A DNA stretch of 64,000 nucleotides from Oenococcus sp. UCMA 16435 (GTDB lineage Bacteria; Bacillota; Bacilli; Lactobacillales; Lactobacillaceae): assembly GCA_004010835.2 (NCBI GenBank), contig CP030868.2, positions 248,001-312,000 of the forward strand, in the 5' to 3' direction. The translations under genes and the position numbers were made by a program. The notes beneath the pieces were generated by a model. That model had not been told where the DNA came from, did no database searches, and worked only from the letters and a program-made list of their open reading frames with translations. Shown here piece after piece: positions 24,288 to 33,660 of the stretch (its first letter is position 1; each line of letters begins with the position of its first letter).

Positions 24288-25013
24288 TTATTGAATTTGG
24301 AAAAATAAAAATCCAAATGGCAGCAAAAAAATACAAAATGAAATAATTCGAATTATCGTTTTAACCTTTCCGTATTGAGCACTCGGAAAATTGCAAATTA
24401 GCGATGTCAGAATACCAGCAATCAAACCACCAAAATGGGCCCAAATATCAACACTTTGATCACCAATGTTGCTTATTAAATTAAAGAGTGCCAGGGCAGC
24501 GAAAACAACTAATTGGCGCTTAAAAATCGGGTTGTTTCGATTAAACCAGGCAATTGATATCATTGCTCCAAAAAGTCCAAAAATCGCTCCTGAGGCTCCT
24601 ACTGACACTACATTCGGATTTGGATCGAAGATTAAAGTTAATAAATTACCCCAAATACCTGACATTAGATAAATAATTAAATATTTCGTCTTGCCAAAAA
24701 GTTTTTCAACAAAAGGACCGAAAATGATTAAAGTTAACATATTTGAAAAAATATGCATAAAAGAACTGTGTAGGAAAATGGGCGTAAAAAGACGATACCA
24801 TTGACCTTTAAGAATTAAGCTGCTGACTCGGCCGCCCAAAAGAATCAGTGATTGAATCGAGGGGCCGTTGATAAAACGGCTGATCAAAGAAAACAGTCCA
24901 AAAGAATGAAAAATGTAGGCATCGAAAAATACCTGAAAAAAATAAATAAAAACTGTAATCAAAAAAATTGATAAAGTAACCGGTGGAATAAATCTCAAAA
25001 AAGATTTTCTCAT
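24288..25013 (-). CDS. Rhomboid family intramembrane serine protease
   Basis: 241 residues, six or more membrane segments. GASGAIFGLFGA contains the catalytic Ser in GxSG; the partner His is in WAHFGGLIAG; HSSFMHIFSNM and the WR motif (QWYRLFTPIFLH) fit the family. Cleaves substrates within the membrane. It starts 20 bp after pheT and may be cotranscribed with pheST. Symbol not assigned because several rhomboids exist in Firmicutes. Confidence 0.88.
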   Translation of the reverse strand: MRKSFLRFIPPVTLSIFLITVFIYFFQVFFDAYIFHSFGLFSLISRFINGPSIQSLILLGGRVSSLILKGQWYRLFTPIFLHSSFMHIFSNMLTLIIFGPFVEKLFGKTKYLIIYLMSGIWGNLLTLIFDPNPNVVSVGASGAIFGLFGAMISIAWFNRNNPIFKRQLVVFAALALFNLISNIGDQSVDIWAHFGGLIAGILTSLICNFPSAQYGKVKTIIRIISFCIFLLPFGFLFFQIQ

Positions 25014-25032
25014 GATTATAAGCTTAGCAAAA

Positions 25033-27456
25033 TTACCTAACTACGATCGATAACTGTTTTGTTAATTCTCCTTCGATTTTTTCAATTGACTGATTAACCT
25101 GACCGTCAGTTATAGTTGCCTGTGAATTAACAAAATTAAGGCGATAAGAAATTGATTTTTTATTTTCGCCAAGTTCTTTCCCTTGATAAACATCAATAAC
25201 TTGAAGTTTGCGCAGATAATCACCTGCATTTTCTTTAATCATTTGCTCTATTTTTGTCGATTCTATTTTTTTATCAACCAGCAAAGAAAGGTCACGTTCA
25301 GTTCCCGGGAATTTGTCCAATGGCGTATAATCCTGGTTCGCTTTATAAAGCTCATGGATTAAATCAGAATTGATTTGAAAAACAAAAACCGAATCCATTT
25401 TGTATTCATTTGATAATTTCGGATTGACCTGACCAACAAACCCAAGATAACGATCGCCTATATAGAGATCAGCCGTTCTTCCCGGATGCATTTCTTTATG
25501 TTGAGCGCTGGCTTGATAAGAAATTGGTAATTTTAAATCAAGGCTGTCAAAGAAGCTTTCCAAAATTCCTTTAATATAATAGAAATCATATTTTTTTTGA
25601 TTATGCTGCCAATTACCAGCCGGAACACCGGAAATTAATCCAGCGACTTGGTGGTCCTCTTTTGGTAATTGATCACCGTTCTGCTTAGAAAAAACAGCAC
25701 CACTTTCAAACAGACGAATATCATTAGCTTCACGTACTGCATTGTAGGAGGCTACCTGTAACAAAGTCGATAAGATTGATCGGCGCATTACCGAATGTTC
25801 CTGGCTCATTGGATGAGATAAAGAAACTTCACGACCCTCTTCAAGAACGAATGTTCTAGCAACTTCCGGATCAGTTAATGAATAAGAAATTGCTTGATTA
25901 AGACCAAGACCAAGTAGAACGTTTCTAATTGCCCGATCAAGTTTTTCATCGACAGTCAGGCCGGATTGCTTGTTAACTGCTTGTGGTAAACGCGCTGGAA
26001 TTTTTTCATATCCATAAATTCGAACGAATTCCTCGATCAAATCGGCCTTAATAGTGATATCCGGTCGACGTTGAGGAATTAAGACGACAAATTTTTCGCC
26101 AGATAAATCGTACTCAAAATTCAGACGCTTCCAGATATTTTCAACTTCAGAAAGTTTGACATTAGTCCCTAAATTATCGTTAATATCTGAGAGAGAAATT
26201 TTAATTTTTTTCTCGGATGATTCTTTATTCAAGCCGGAAATAACACCTTTGGCGACTTGACCTCCAGCAACGTCTTGAAGTAAAGCGGCTGCATAATCCA
26301 ACGCTGTCTTAGAATTGCTGATATCGATTTCCCGTTCGAATCGTTGACTGGCTTGTGAATGTAAATTAAAGCGCCGAGCAGTTTTACGAATTAAAATTGG
26401 ATCGAAAACGGCTGATTCCAAAACAACATCCGTAGTCTGTTGAGTAACTTCTGACTGAGTACCGCCCATGACACCCGCAAGCATCTGAGGATCTTCGCCA
26501 TCGTAAACGACAATATCCTCTCCAGCCTTAAGCTGGCGTATTTGCCCATCTAACGTCTTGAACTTTTCATCTTTTGATAAAGAGACCTTTATATTTTTAT
26601 ACTTCAGCCTATTTAAATCAAAAACATGCATTGGCTGTCCAAATAAAAGCATGATGTAATTTGTGACATCAACCAAGTTATTGATCGGACGCAGGCCTGA
26701 ATTCCACAAACGGCGTTGAAGCCATAAAGGGCTCTCTTCAACTTTTACGTTGTTAATAATTCTGAGATAATAACGACCGGCCAGTTTTGAGTCAACATTA
26801 ACTGAAATTTGTGATTTAGATGTTTCGCCGCTTTCCTGAAGTTTTAACTCTGGAAACTTAAAATCTTTCTCTAAAAGTGCAGAGAATTCATATAAATTTC
26901 CTCTGATCGAAAGCATGTCACCACGATTAGCGGTCAATTCCGTATCGATCATTAAATCGTCAATTCCGAGCGCTTCGACCGCATCATCTCCCACTTGAAC
27001 ATCGTTGTCCTTAGGAAAAACGTAAATTCCGGCTTCGTGTTTTTTTGGTGCAATCGAATCGTCAAAACCAATTTCCTGTAATGAAACCAACATTCCTTGA
27101 CTAATTTCTCCATCAAGAGTTGTTGTTTCAATTTTTTTACCATTAGGCAAAAATGCTCCAGGCAATGCCAAAACAACCAACTGACTTTTTGCAATGTTTG
27201 GTGCCCCTGTAACAATTTGATAATCTCTTTTGCCAACATTTATAATTGCAATTTTTAAATGACTCGAATTCTCAATTGTTCTAATGTCTAAGACCTTGCC
27301 AACAACCAAATTACTCGATTGAGGAATTTGATAACCATTTTCCGCAACTTCGGTAGACGTTAAAGCCAATTTGTCCGATACTTTTTGAGCATCAGTCTCA
27401 TCATTAACCGGAAAATCCGGCATATATTCTTTAATCCAATTAACAGAAACCTTCAT
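25033..27456 (-). CDS. pheT: Phenylalanine-tRNA ligase beta subunit
   Basis: 807 residues, usual bacterial length. An N-terminal tRNA-binding (EMAP) domain (VVGKVLDIRTIENSSHLKIAI), B3/B4 editing domains, B5, the catalytic-like core (PIN-NLVDVTNYIMLLFGQPMH) and the C-terminal ferredoxin-like anticodon-binding domain (DKFPGTERDLSLLVDK). Forms the alpha2-beta2 enzyme with PheS. Start overlaps the pheS stop by one base. Controlled by the T-box leader upstream of pheS. Confidence 0.96.
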   Translation of the reverse strand: MKVSVNWIKEYMPDFPVNDETDAQKVSDKLALTSTEVAENGYQIPQSSNLVVGKVLDIRTIENSSHLKIAIINVGKRDYQIVTGAPNIAKSQLVVLALPGAFLPNGKKIETTTLDGEISQGMLVSLQEIGFDDSIAPKKHEAGIYVFPKDNDVQVGDDAVEALGIDDLMIDTELTANRGDMLSIRGNLYEFSALLEKDFKFPELKLQESGETSKSQISVNVDSKLAGRYYLRIINNVKVEESPLWLQRRLWNSGLRPINNLVDVTNYIMLLFGQPMHVFDLNRLKYKNIKVSLSKDEKFKTLDGQIRQLKAGEDIVVYDGEDPQMLAGVMGGTQSEVTQQTTDVVLESAVFDPILIRKTARRFNLHSQASQRFEREIDISNSKTALDYAAALLQDVAGGQVAKGVISGLNKESSEKKIKISLSDINDNLGTNVKLSEVENIWKRLNFEYDLSGEKFVVLIPQRRPDITIKADLIEEFVRIYGYEKIPARLPQAVNKQSGLTVDEKLDRAIRNVLLGLGLNQAISYSLTDPEVARTFVLEEGREVSLSHPMSQEHSVMRRSILSTLLQVASYNAVREANDIRLFESGAVFSKQNGDQLPKEDHQVAGLISGVPAGNWQHNQKKYDFYYIKGILESFFDSLDLKLPISYQASAQHKEMHPGRTADLYIGDRYLGFVGQVNPKLSNEYKMDSVFVFQINSDLIHELYKANQDYTPLDKFPGTERDLSLLVDKKIESTKIEQMIKENAGDYLRKLQVIDVYQGKELGENKKSISYRLNFVNSQATITDGQVNQSIEKIEGELTKQLSIVVR

Positions 27457-28499
27457 TATTCACCCACCTGACAGAATTGCTTCAAAAATCGCAAATCATC
27501 CAAATAAAAATTACGAATATCGTCAATACTATATTTGATCATCGCAAAACGATCCGGACCTAAACCAAAAGCAAAACCGGAGTACTCTTCCGGATCGATA
27601 TTAGCCATTTTTAAGACGTTTGGATGGACCATTCCGGCACCAAGGACTTCAATCCACTCTATGTCTTCTGAAGCGGTATTTTTGTCCACTGTGTTCCAAC
27701 TGATGTCCACTTCCAAACTAGGTTCGGTAAAAGGAAAATAACTCTGACGAAAACGCATTGCGTGGCCCTTGCCAAATAATTCATCCGTTAAAGTTTGCAG
27801 AGTTCCCTTTAAATCAGCCAAAGTAATTTTTTTACCAACTACCAATCCCTCAATTTGATGGAACTGATGAGAATGAGTTGCATCGTCATTATCACGTCGG
27901 TAGACTTTTCCAGGACTAATCATTTTTAATGGTCCGGTCGAAAAATCATGTTTGTCCATTGCTCGAGCCTGCATGGCCGAAGTCTGTGTTCTCAAAAGTA
28001 CATTTGGTGTGAGATAAAAAGTATCCTGCATATCACGAGCAGGATGGTCTTTGGGCAAATTCATTCTCTCAAAATTATATTGATCTGTTTCAATCTCTCG
28101 ACCATACATTACCTGGTATCCCTGGCTTAGAAAATGATCCTCGATCTGATCTTGAATTTGCTGCAAAACATGTTTCGTACCAATTTGAAAAGTTTCGCCC
28201 GGCAAAGTCACGTCGATTTTTTCAGAAGTCAACTGTGTATCCAACTTGTTTTCTTCAAGAATGCGCTTCTTTTGAGAAATTTTCGTCTCCAATTGAGTCC
28301 GAATTTGATTTGCCATTTGTCCAATTACTGGTTTTTCACGAGGACTTAAATCCTTTAATCCCTTGAGAATTTTGGTTAAATCACCCTTTTTTCCAAGCAA
28401 ATGCACACGAATATTTTCAACCAAATCAACATTATTCGATTTATCGATATCAATTGAAACCTTCTTCTTTAATTCTTCTAATTCGTCCTTAATATCCAT
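27456..28499 (-). CDS. pheS: Phenylalanine-tRNA ligase alpha subunit
   Basis: 347 residues. An N-terminal coiled coil is followed by the class II core: motif 2 region YRRDNDDATHSHQFHQIEGL, FTEPSLEVDISW, and motif 3 GLGPDRFAMIKY. Charges tRNA-Phe. AGGA precedes ATG 28499. Lies directly after a Phe T-box, so transcription rises when tRNA-Phe is uncharged. Confidence 0.96.
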   Translation of the reverse strand: MDIKDELEELKKKVSIDIDKSNNVDLVENIRVHLLGKKGDLTKILKGLKDLSPREKPVIGQMANQIRTQLETKISQKKRILEENKLDTQLTSEKIDVTLPGETFQIGTKHVLQQIQDQIEDHFLSQGYQVMYGREIETDQYNFERMNLPKDHPARDMQDTFYLTPNVLLRTQTSAMQARAMDKHDFSTGPLKMISPGKVYRRDNDDATHSHQFHQIEGLVVGKKITLADLKGTLQTLTDELFGKGHAMRFRQSYFPFTEPSLEVDISWNTVDKNTASEDIEWIEVLGAGMVHPNVLKMANIDPEEYSGFAFGLGPDRFAMIKYSIDDIRNFYLDDLRFLKQFCQVGE

Positions 28500-28516
28500 C
28501 TTTTTTCCTGACTAAT

Positions 28517-28738
28517 AAAAAAATCCCTCGTGCAAACGCACCAGGGACGATTTCATCGTGTTACCACCCAAATTTATAGGAAACAAAAAAGCTTCCTAAC
28601 TCTTAAAGCCAATAACGGAGCCAACCGCTAGCGATTAACTAGAATAATTAGAAGTGAAATTCAGCTTTTACTGTTACCGGCTTCCACCAATTCCGGTTCG
28701 CTTACAACATCACAGCCTACTAATCTTCCACAAATTTT
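28517..28738 (-). promoter_or_regulatory. T-box riboswitch (Phe) of pheST
   Basis: On the minus strand the T-box sequence TGGGTGGTAACACG (28570-28557) precedes a terminator CCCTGGTGCG-TTTG-CACGAGGG with a T run (about 28547-28517). Upstream a Stem I region contains a TTC triplet in GAATTTCACTTC, suited as Phe specifier. Placement before pheS agrees. It starts right at the stop codon of the HxlR gene, so its promoter is in or before that gene. Confidence 0.9.
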
Positions 28739-29046
28739 TAAATATTTTCAGCAGCCCAACGAGAAATTTCCGACATTAACGGTCGCATTGAACTACCCTT
28801 GTTCGTTAAACGATAGCCCAGTTTTCCATTATCGGGACAACAAACACGTTTAATGATACCAGCGTCTTCCAACTCTTTCAACCTAACTGTTAGGACACGG
28901 TCGCTACAAGCATGCACGCTCCTTGACAATTCAGCAAAATGAAGAGAACCATGATCACTATCCAATAAAGACTGGATAATTAGCCCATTCCACTTTCTTC
29001 CCAAGATTTCAAACGCCGATTCTGTGAACTCTAATCTCTCAGCCAT
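28738..29046 (-). CDS. HxlR family transcriptional regulator
   Basis: 102 residues, single winged helix: FEILGRKWNGLIIQSLL, FAELSRSVHACSDRVLTVRLKELE with a conserved-position Cys, and RLTNKG. HxlR proteins answer to redox or aldehyde stress. It has no Shine-Dalgarno; a -35 TTGCAT and -10 TAATAT place the transcript start at the ATG. It lies between trmH and the pheS T-box. Target genes unknown. Confidence 0.85.
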   Translation of the reverse strand: MAERLEFTESAFEILGRKWNGLIIQSLLDSDHGSLHFAELSRSVHACSDRVLTVRLKELEDAGIIKRVCCPDNGKLGYRLTNKGSSMRPLMSEISRWAAENI

Positions 29047-29052
29047 ACTTAC

Positions 29053-29081
29053 ATATTATTAGGAAAATCAATTTAATGCAA
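29053..29081 (-). promoter_or_regulatory. Promoter giving a leaderless HxlR mRNA
   Basis: -35 TTGCAT (29081-29076), 17-bp spacer, -10 TAATAT (29058-29053), then six bases to ATG 29046. The transcript would begin at or within a base of the start codon, and no ribosome site exists in the gap. Confidence 0.5.
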
Positions 29082-29835
29082 ACATTAAGATTCCGCCCGC
29101 TACAGCAACGTTTAATGATTCAGCTTTACCTAAGAAATTAATATGCAAATTTTCACTAGTTTTAGCTTGAATTTGTGGATCAATTCCTTGTCCTTCATTA
29201 CCTAAAATTAAAGCAAAATTCTTTTCCGGAACAACTGTTTTATAGTCAACTGAATCTTCCGATAACGTACTACCATAAACGTTATAATCATTCTCTTCAA
29301 GTTTTTCAACCCAATCATTTAAATCAACTTCTTTAACCACTTTTAAATGAAATTGACTACCTTGCATTGCCCGCACAACTTTCGGATTGAAAGGATCAGC
29401 AGATTCATTCGATAAAGCCACACCTGAAAAACCAGCAGCATCAGCCGTTCTAATCAAAGTACCAACATTTCCCGGATCTTGTATCCTATCTAAAAGAAGC
29501 CAGGAACCATTATGAATGTATTTAGGATCAAAAGAATTATTCGGAAGGCTTGTTTGGGCAAAAATCCCCTGCGGAGTATTGGTTTTGGCAATATGGCGAG
29601 CAACTTCCTCAGTTACTTGAAAAGCAGGTACGCCTTGAGGAACATCGATCAGGTGCTGGTCCATCTGTTCTTCAGTAGCAATTACAGCTTGAATGGGTGC
29701 TGCTTGATTCAAAGCTTCTTGAACCAGGTGCCAGCCATCAAGCATATAAGTTCCAGATTTTTCGCGGCCTTTTAATGTTTGCAGACTAGTCCAAGTTTTA
29801 ACTCTTGAATTTTGATTTGAAGTAATAATTTCCAT
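29068..29835 (-). CDS. TrmH/SpoU family RNA 2'-O-methyltransferase
   Basis: 255 residues. An N-terminal L30e-like substrate domain precedes the SPOUT knot with LLLDRIQDPGNVGTLIRTADA, ALILGNEGQGID and AESLNVAVAGGILMFAL. Methylates a ribose in 23S rRNA or tRNA; the exact target is not clear. ATG 29835 shares a base with the yidC stop. In relatives an acylphosphatase gene often separates trmH from yidC; it is absent here. Confidence 0.88.
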   Translation of the reverse strand: MEIITSNQNSRVKTWTSLQTLKGREKSGTYMLDGWHLVQEALNQAAPIQAVIATEEQMDQHLIDVPQGVPAFQVTEEVARHIAKTNTPQGIFAQTSLPNNSFDPKYIHNGSWLLLDRIQDPGNVGTLIRTADAAGFSGVALSNESADPFNPKVVRAMQGSQFHLKVVKEVDLNDWVEKLEENDYNVYGSTLSEDSVDYKTVVPEKNFALILGNEGQGIDPQIQAKTSENLHINFLGKAESLNVAVAGGILMFALN

Positions 29836-30863
29836 TATATTTTTGGTTTCCTTTGCTGTTTTCCAGCGTTGCGCCTATGGGCGTTATTTTTTTTATCAAC
29901 TTTTTTCATTGGAACATCAGTTGACACATCAGTTGTAATATCTTTGACAAGTTCTCCTTGGCTGGAATTACTCGTCGCTTTAGCTAGCAAATCATCAACA
30001 ACATTTTTAACCTTAAATTCTTTTCGAATTTTTGCCTGCAATTTTGGACGAATTTTAAGCAGTATCAAAGTTTGAATTAAGACGAAAAATCCACCAACAA
30101 CGAAATAAAGTCCCAAAGCCGCGGATTGGAAAATTGCAAAAAAGAACATCATGATCGGTGTAAACCAAATCATTGTCTGCATTTGCTTTCTTTGGGCTTC
30201 AGGAGTTGTTTTCAGCATAAACCAAGATTGAGCAACATAAAAAATTCCAGCAATAATAGCAATCGTTATAGAGGGCTTATATAATGCGATACCAAAGAAA
30301 TGGGATCCATTTAGCAAAAAGGAAGTATTGTAATTCGCTGGATCGATATGATCAACTTTTAAAATACTGGTTGATAAGCGGATAGCTGTATACAAACTAG
30401 AAATAATCGGTAATTGAATCAACATTGATAGAAAATTAACCCCGCCAATCATCGAAACATTATTTTCTCGGTATACAGACATCATCGCCGTATTTACGGC
30501 AACTTTTTCTTCTTGAGTCTCAGCTGTCTTCATGGCAGCTTGAACCTTTGTCAATTGTGGTTGAAGCATTGCCATTTTTTCCGATTGAATAGTTGCTTTC
30601 CTTTGCTGATCAAACATAATCGGAAATAGAACAATTCTAATAACAGCGGTTATTGCAATAATCGCAAAACCAATACCATTAGTTGACTTAAAAACGTCAT
30701 TTGCCATCCATTTCATAAAGACAACCATATATTGGCCAATCCACAACCAAGTACGACCAGTTTTTGTGTAGCCACCAGTCATTAATAAAATTTCCAAGGC
30801 AATCAAGACAAATATAATTAATCGTCTAACAGATTGCCATGCACTCGCTTTTTCTTTACTCAT
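29835..30863 (-). CDS. yidC: YidC/Oxa1 membrane protein insertase
   Basis: 342 residues, five membrane segments with the family core (GIGFAIIAITAVIRIVLFPIMFDQQRKA with conserved Arg, SMLIQLPIISSLYTAI) and a long Lys/Arg-rich tail typical of the YidC2 type that binds ribosomes. Usually a lipoprotein in Gram-positives, but the expected lipobox reads LLMTGGYTK without Cys, so lipid anchoring seems lost. Inserts membrane proteins with or without Sec. Position beside trmH is conserved. Confidence 0.93.
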   Translation of the reverse strand: MSKEKASAWQSVRRLIIFVLIALEILLMTGGYTKTGRTWLWIGQYMVVFMKWMANDVFKSTNGIGFAIIAITAVIRIVLFPIMFDQQRKATIQSEKMAMLQPQLTKVQAAMKTAETQEEKVAVNTAMMSVYRENNVSMIGGVNFLSMLIQLPIISSLYTAIRLSTSILKVDHIDPANYNTSFLLNGSHFFGIALYKPSITIAIIAGIFYVAQSWFMLKTTPEAQRKQMQTMIWFTPIMMFFFAIFQSAALGLYFVVGGFFVLIQTLILLKIRPKLQAKIRKEFKVKNVVDDLLAKATSNSSQGELVKDITTDVSTDVPMKKVDKKNNAHRRNAGKQQRKPKI

Positions 30864-30874
30864 AAGATAATATT

Positions 30875-31420
30875 CTACCTGTCTTCATTGTTGTCTGGAA
30901 AGAAATCACCAAGGTTTTGTGTTGTTTCCTTGTGATCTTGACTTTCAGGTTCAACGTAATCTTCTTCATCAATTAATTTCCAACCTTTACCAGAAACAGG
31001 TTTTTCCTTTAATTCTTCGTTAGTATAGACGGCAATTGGCAATTCAGTAATAATATTTTCCAAAATAGCAGCATCCAAATCCAATTGATTTCTTTCAATC
31101 AGAAACACTTGTTCCGTTTGTGCAAATGTATCAAGTGTCTCCTGGTCCTGAACATAAAGCTCATTCATCGGCATCTCAAAAGAATATTGAACCGGATTAA
31201 AACTACGTGCCGAAGGCAAAACAGCTATCCCTTTAATCTTTAAAGCAACAGAAATTTGGTCATTTCTTCCATAACTAATTTCGCCAGTAACATGAAGAGG
31301 CTTTAAGTCTAACAAACGATCGAAAAAATTTTCGCGAGCCGGAGCAGACAAATCAATTGTTTCATCGATCAGCAGCGGTGTTTTTTGATATTTCCGTAAT
31401 TGTTGAACCAAATATTTCAT
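30875..31420 (-). CDS. yceD: YceD (DUF177) family protein
   Basis: 181 residues with the DUF177 layout (QISVALKIKGIAVLPSARSF, a weak zinc-knuckle-free core, and LDLDAAILENIITELP near residue 135). Linked to 23S rRNA/ribosome biogenesis in other organisms. It normally precedes rpmF (L32); that gene is not next to it here. Overlaps tmcAL by four bases. Confidence 0.85.
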   Translation of the reverse strand: MKYLVQQLRKYQKTPLLIDETIDLSAPARENFFDRLLDLKPLHVTGEISYGRNDQISVALKIKGIAVLPSARSFNPVQYSFEMPMNELYVQDQETLDTFAQTEQVFLIERNQLDLDAAILENIITELPIAVYTNEELKEKPVSGKGWKLIDEEDYVEPESQDHKETTQNLGDFFPDNNEDR

Positions 31421-32550
31421 TCCTGAATTGGCGTCCTTCTAATATCCTGTGAACTTTTAAAGCCCATAATCTGGTTATAAACCAAACCGGCCTTATAATC
31501 GATTACTAATGATTTATTAGCTATTTTCTGATCAACATGACTAATTGTCGGAAAGTTAAATTGACCTTTTTTCTCATGCAAATATTGTCTTCCTTTTGCT
31601 GTAAACCCCAGTAAACGATGGTATGGGTTTTGCATTGCCAAGCTCATTTGATCAACTTTAATGTTCAGCAATATGTACACCAATACTCTATGCAAACGCG
31701 CAAAAGTATATCGCTTTGACTTGATCAAAGCAAGTAATTCGCCAAAATTCGACGGATTTTTTTCAATCGCTTGCTTAATTAAATACTCCATACCCTCGTT
31801 TACTTGATAAACCGATCTAATTTGACCCAAGCCATCTGTCGATAAACGATATTTCAAAAGTTGAAACAGTCTTGTTTCATAGTCGGTATATTGTAAATCC
31901 TTCATTTGTGTGTAAGAATCAACCTTTTGCCCTTCCGATAAAGCATTTCGGATCGCAGTTGCCGAAGCAATTTCACCATTATTTAAAAATCGATCGTGAT
32001 AATCTGCAGAAACCCGTGAAATTGTTTGTAACTTTATTTTTTCTTTTAAATTTTGATTAAAAATTGCTTTAGCATAGCTAAAAGCCAGGATATCATTGGC
32101 ATTTTCAAGATAAAAACCCGTTTTTTCTTCAAGTGCCGCTGCATAATTACTAGCAAATGTGCGATTTTTTTTATCGAAATTAGAATCTCCTGAAATATCA
32201 GGTTCGCATTCCGCCAAATCAATGAAATTAATATCAGCGTGTTCCGAACCACATACAATTGAAGAAACTTGTAAATCTGAAAGCAGACGGACAGCCCCTT
32301 GTGCAAAAATCTCCCCTGCTTGCACTGCATAGTAAAAAGGAAGTTCAAAAACCAAATCTGCTCCAGCAGCAATCGCAGCCTGAGCCCTTTGCCATTTATC
32401 GGTAATCGCCGGTAAACCACGTTGAACCCAATTACCAGACATCAAAACAATTGTCACATCGGCTTTCGTCAATTCTTGAGCTTTTTTCAAATGATATAAA
32501 TGGCCATTATGAAAAGGGTTATATTCAGTTATCAATCCAGTTGCTTTCAT
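31417..32550 (-). CDS. tmcAL: tRNA(Met) cytidine acetate ligase
   Basis: 377 residues. The HIGH-type nucleotidyltransferase start TEYNPFHNGHLYHLKKA, the VLMSGNWVQRGLPAI motif and the ISRVSADYHDRFL region define TmcAL (YlbM). It uses acetate and ATP to acetylate the wobble cytidine of elongator tRNA-Met. ATG 32550 overlaps the yqeM stop. Part of the ribosome/translation gene block. Confidence 0.9.
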   Translation of the reverse strand: MKATGLITEYNPFHNGHLYHLKKAQELTKADVTIVLMSGNWVQRGLPAITDKWQRAQAAIAAGADLVFELPFYYAVQAGEIFAQGAVRLLSDLQVSSIVCGSEHADINFIDLAECEPDISGDSNFDKKNRTFASNYAAALEEKTGFYLENANDILAFSYAKAIFNQNLKEKIKLQTISRVSADYHDRFLNNGEIASATAIRNALSEGQKVDSYTQMKDLQYTDYETRLFQLLKYRLSTDGLGQIRSVYQVNEGMEYLIKQAIEKNPSNFGELLALIKSKRYTFARLHRVLVYILLNIKVDQMSLAMQNPYHRLLGFTAKGRQYLHEKKGQFNFPTISHVDQKIANKSLVIDYKAGLVYNQIMGFKSSQDIRRTPIQE

Positions 32551-33290
32551 TGCTTCTCCGCAACAAAAAATGCCCGTGTGGTTCTTTTATTCATTTCACC
32601 CCTGCCAAAATTAGAAGACAAATGAATATTTCGAAAACCTATTTCTTTAAGTAAAGAAAGATATTCTTCAAGCGGATAGGTCCGCTCATGATGAATCTCA
32701 CGAACCATTTTAAAGGCATTAATTTCCTCTTGGTAAACAAAAAACTTTAAATCATGATCAACGGAATTTTTTATATTTCCAGGAAAACTTGTCCACATAA
32801 AAATTTTTTCAGGATCATCGTCATTATTATACATATAATTCTTGTAAACGACATTGACCTGATAAGGTGTGATGACATCAAAAAGGAATTTACCACCTTT
32901 TTCTAAATGACTGAATACCTCGAAAAAAGTTTTTTTCATCTCTTTGATATTTGAAAGATAATTTAAAGAGTCAGCAAAACAAGTAATCAAAGGAAAACTC
33001 TCATTTAATTGCCAGTTTTGAGTCATATCGGCCTGAAATAAATCAAAGCTAAAATTATTTCTTTCGGCACGTTGTTCCGCCAAAGTCAACATTTGATTTG
33101 ACAAATCCAAAATTGATACCTGATACCCCGACTTAGCCAGTAAGACAGCCAGTTGTCCTGAACCGCCAGCCAAATCTAATATCCGATTCTTGGAACTATT
33201 GGTTTGAACGAAGCTATTCCAATCAAGATACATATCCGGGTCAAAAAGTTTATCATACAATTCTGCAAAAATCGAATAATTAGGATTCAT
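32547..33290 (-). CDS. yqeM: YqeM-type SAM-dependent methyltransferase
   Basis: 247 residues. Class I methyltransferase motif I (NRILDLAGGSGQLAVLLAKSG), acidic VSILDLS, and motif region FDLFQADMT. Substrate unknown. Follows rsfS as in the Bacillus yqe operon, which supports the YqeM assignment. Confidence 0.85.
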   Translation of the reverse strand: MNPNYSIFAELYDKLFDPDMYLDWNSFVQTNSSKNRILDLAGGSGQLAVLLAKSGYQVSILDLSNQMLTLAEQRAERNNFSFDLFQADMTQNWQLNESFPLITCFADSLNYLSNIKEMKKTFFEVFSHLEKGGKFLFDVITPYQVNVVYKNYMYNNDDDPEKIFMWTSFPGNIKNSVDHDLKFFVYQEEINAFKMVREIHHERTYPLEEYLSLLKEIGFRNIHLSSNFGRGEMNKRTTRAFFVAEKQ

Positions 33291-33293
33291 TAA

Positions 33294-33656
33294 TCAAAAT
33301 TCCGCAGTAATCCAGTCAGAAACATCAATCATTTTTGCTTCGCTCCACAAATGTTCAAGTTTATAATAATCGCGTTTCTCAGTTGTGAATAAATGGACAA
33401 CTACGTCGCCATAATCCAACAAAACCCAATCAGCCTCGCCTAAGCCCTCAATATGCGATGCTGAAATATCTTTTTTATGAAGTTGATCAATAATTTCCTC
33501 GGCAATTGCTTGAACCTGACGACCGGTATCAGCACTGGCAATCAGAAAGTAATCAGAAATAATTGATAGATCACGAATATCTAGGGCAACCAATTGTTCA
33601 GCTTTTTTGCCATCGGCAATTTGAACAATTTTTTCTAATAATTCTTTGCTTTCCAC
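33294..33656 (-). CDS. rsfS: Ribosomal silencing factor RsfS
   Basis: 120 residues of the Iojap family: AEQLVALDIRDLSIISDYFLI, GDVVVHLFTTEKRDYYKLEHLW. Binds L14 on the 50S subunit and blocks 30S joining when nutrients are low. Four bases after yqeK, four before yqeM. Confidence 0.95.
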   Translation of the reverse strand: MESKELLEKIVQIADGKKAEQLVALDIRDLSIISDYFLIASADTGRQVQAIAEEIIDQLHKKDISASHIEGLGEADWVLLDYGDVVVHLFTTEKRDYYKLEHLWSEAKMIDVSDWITAEF

Positions 33657-33660
33657 TTAT

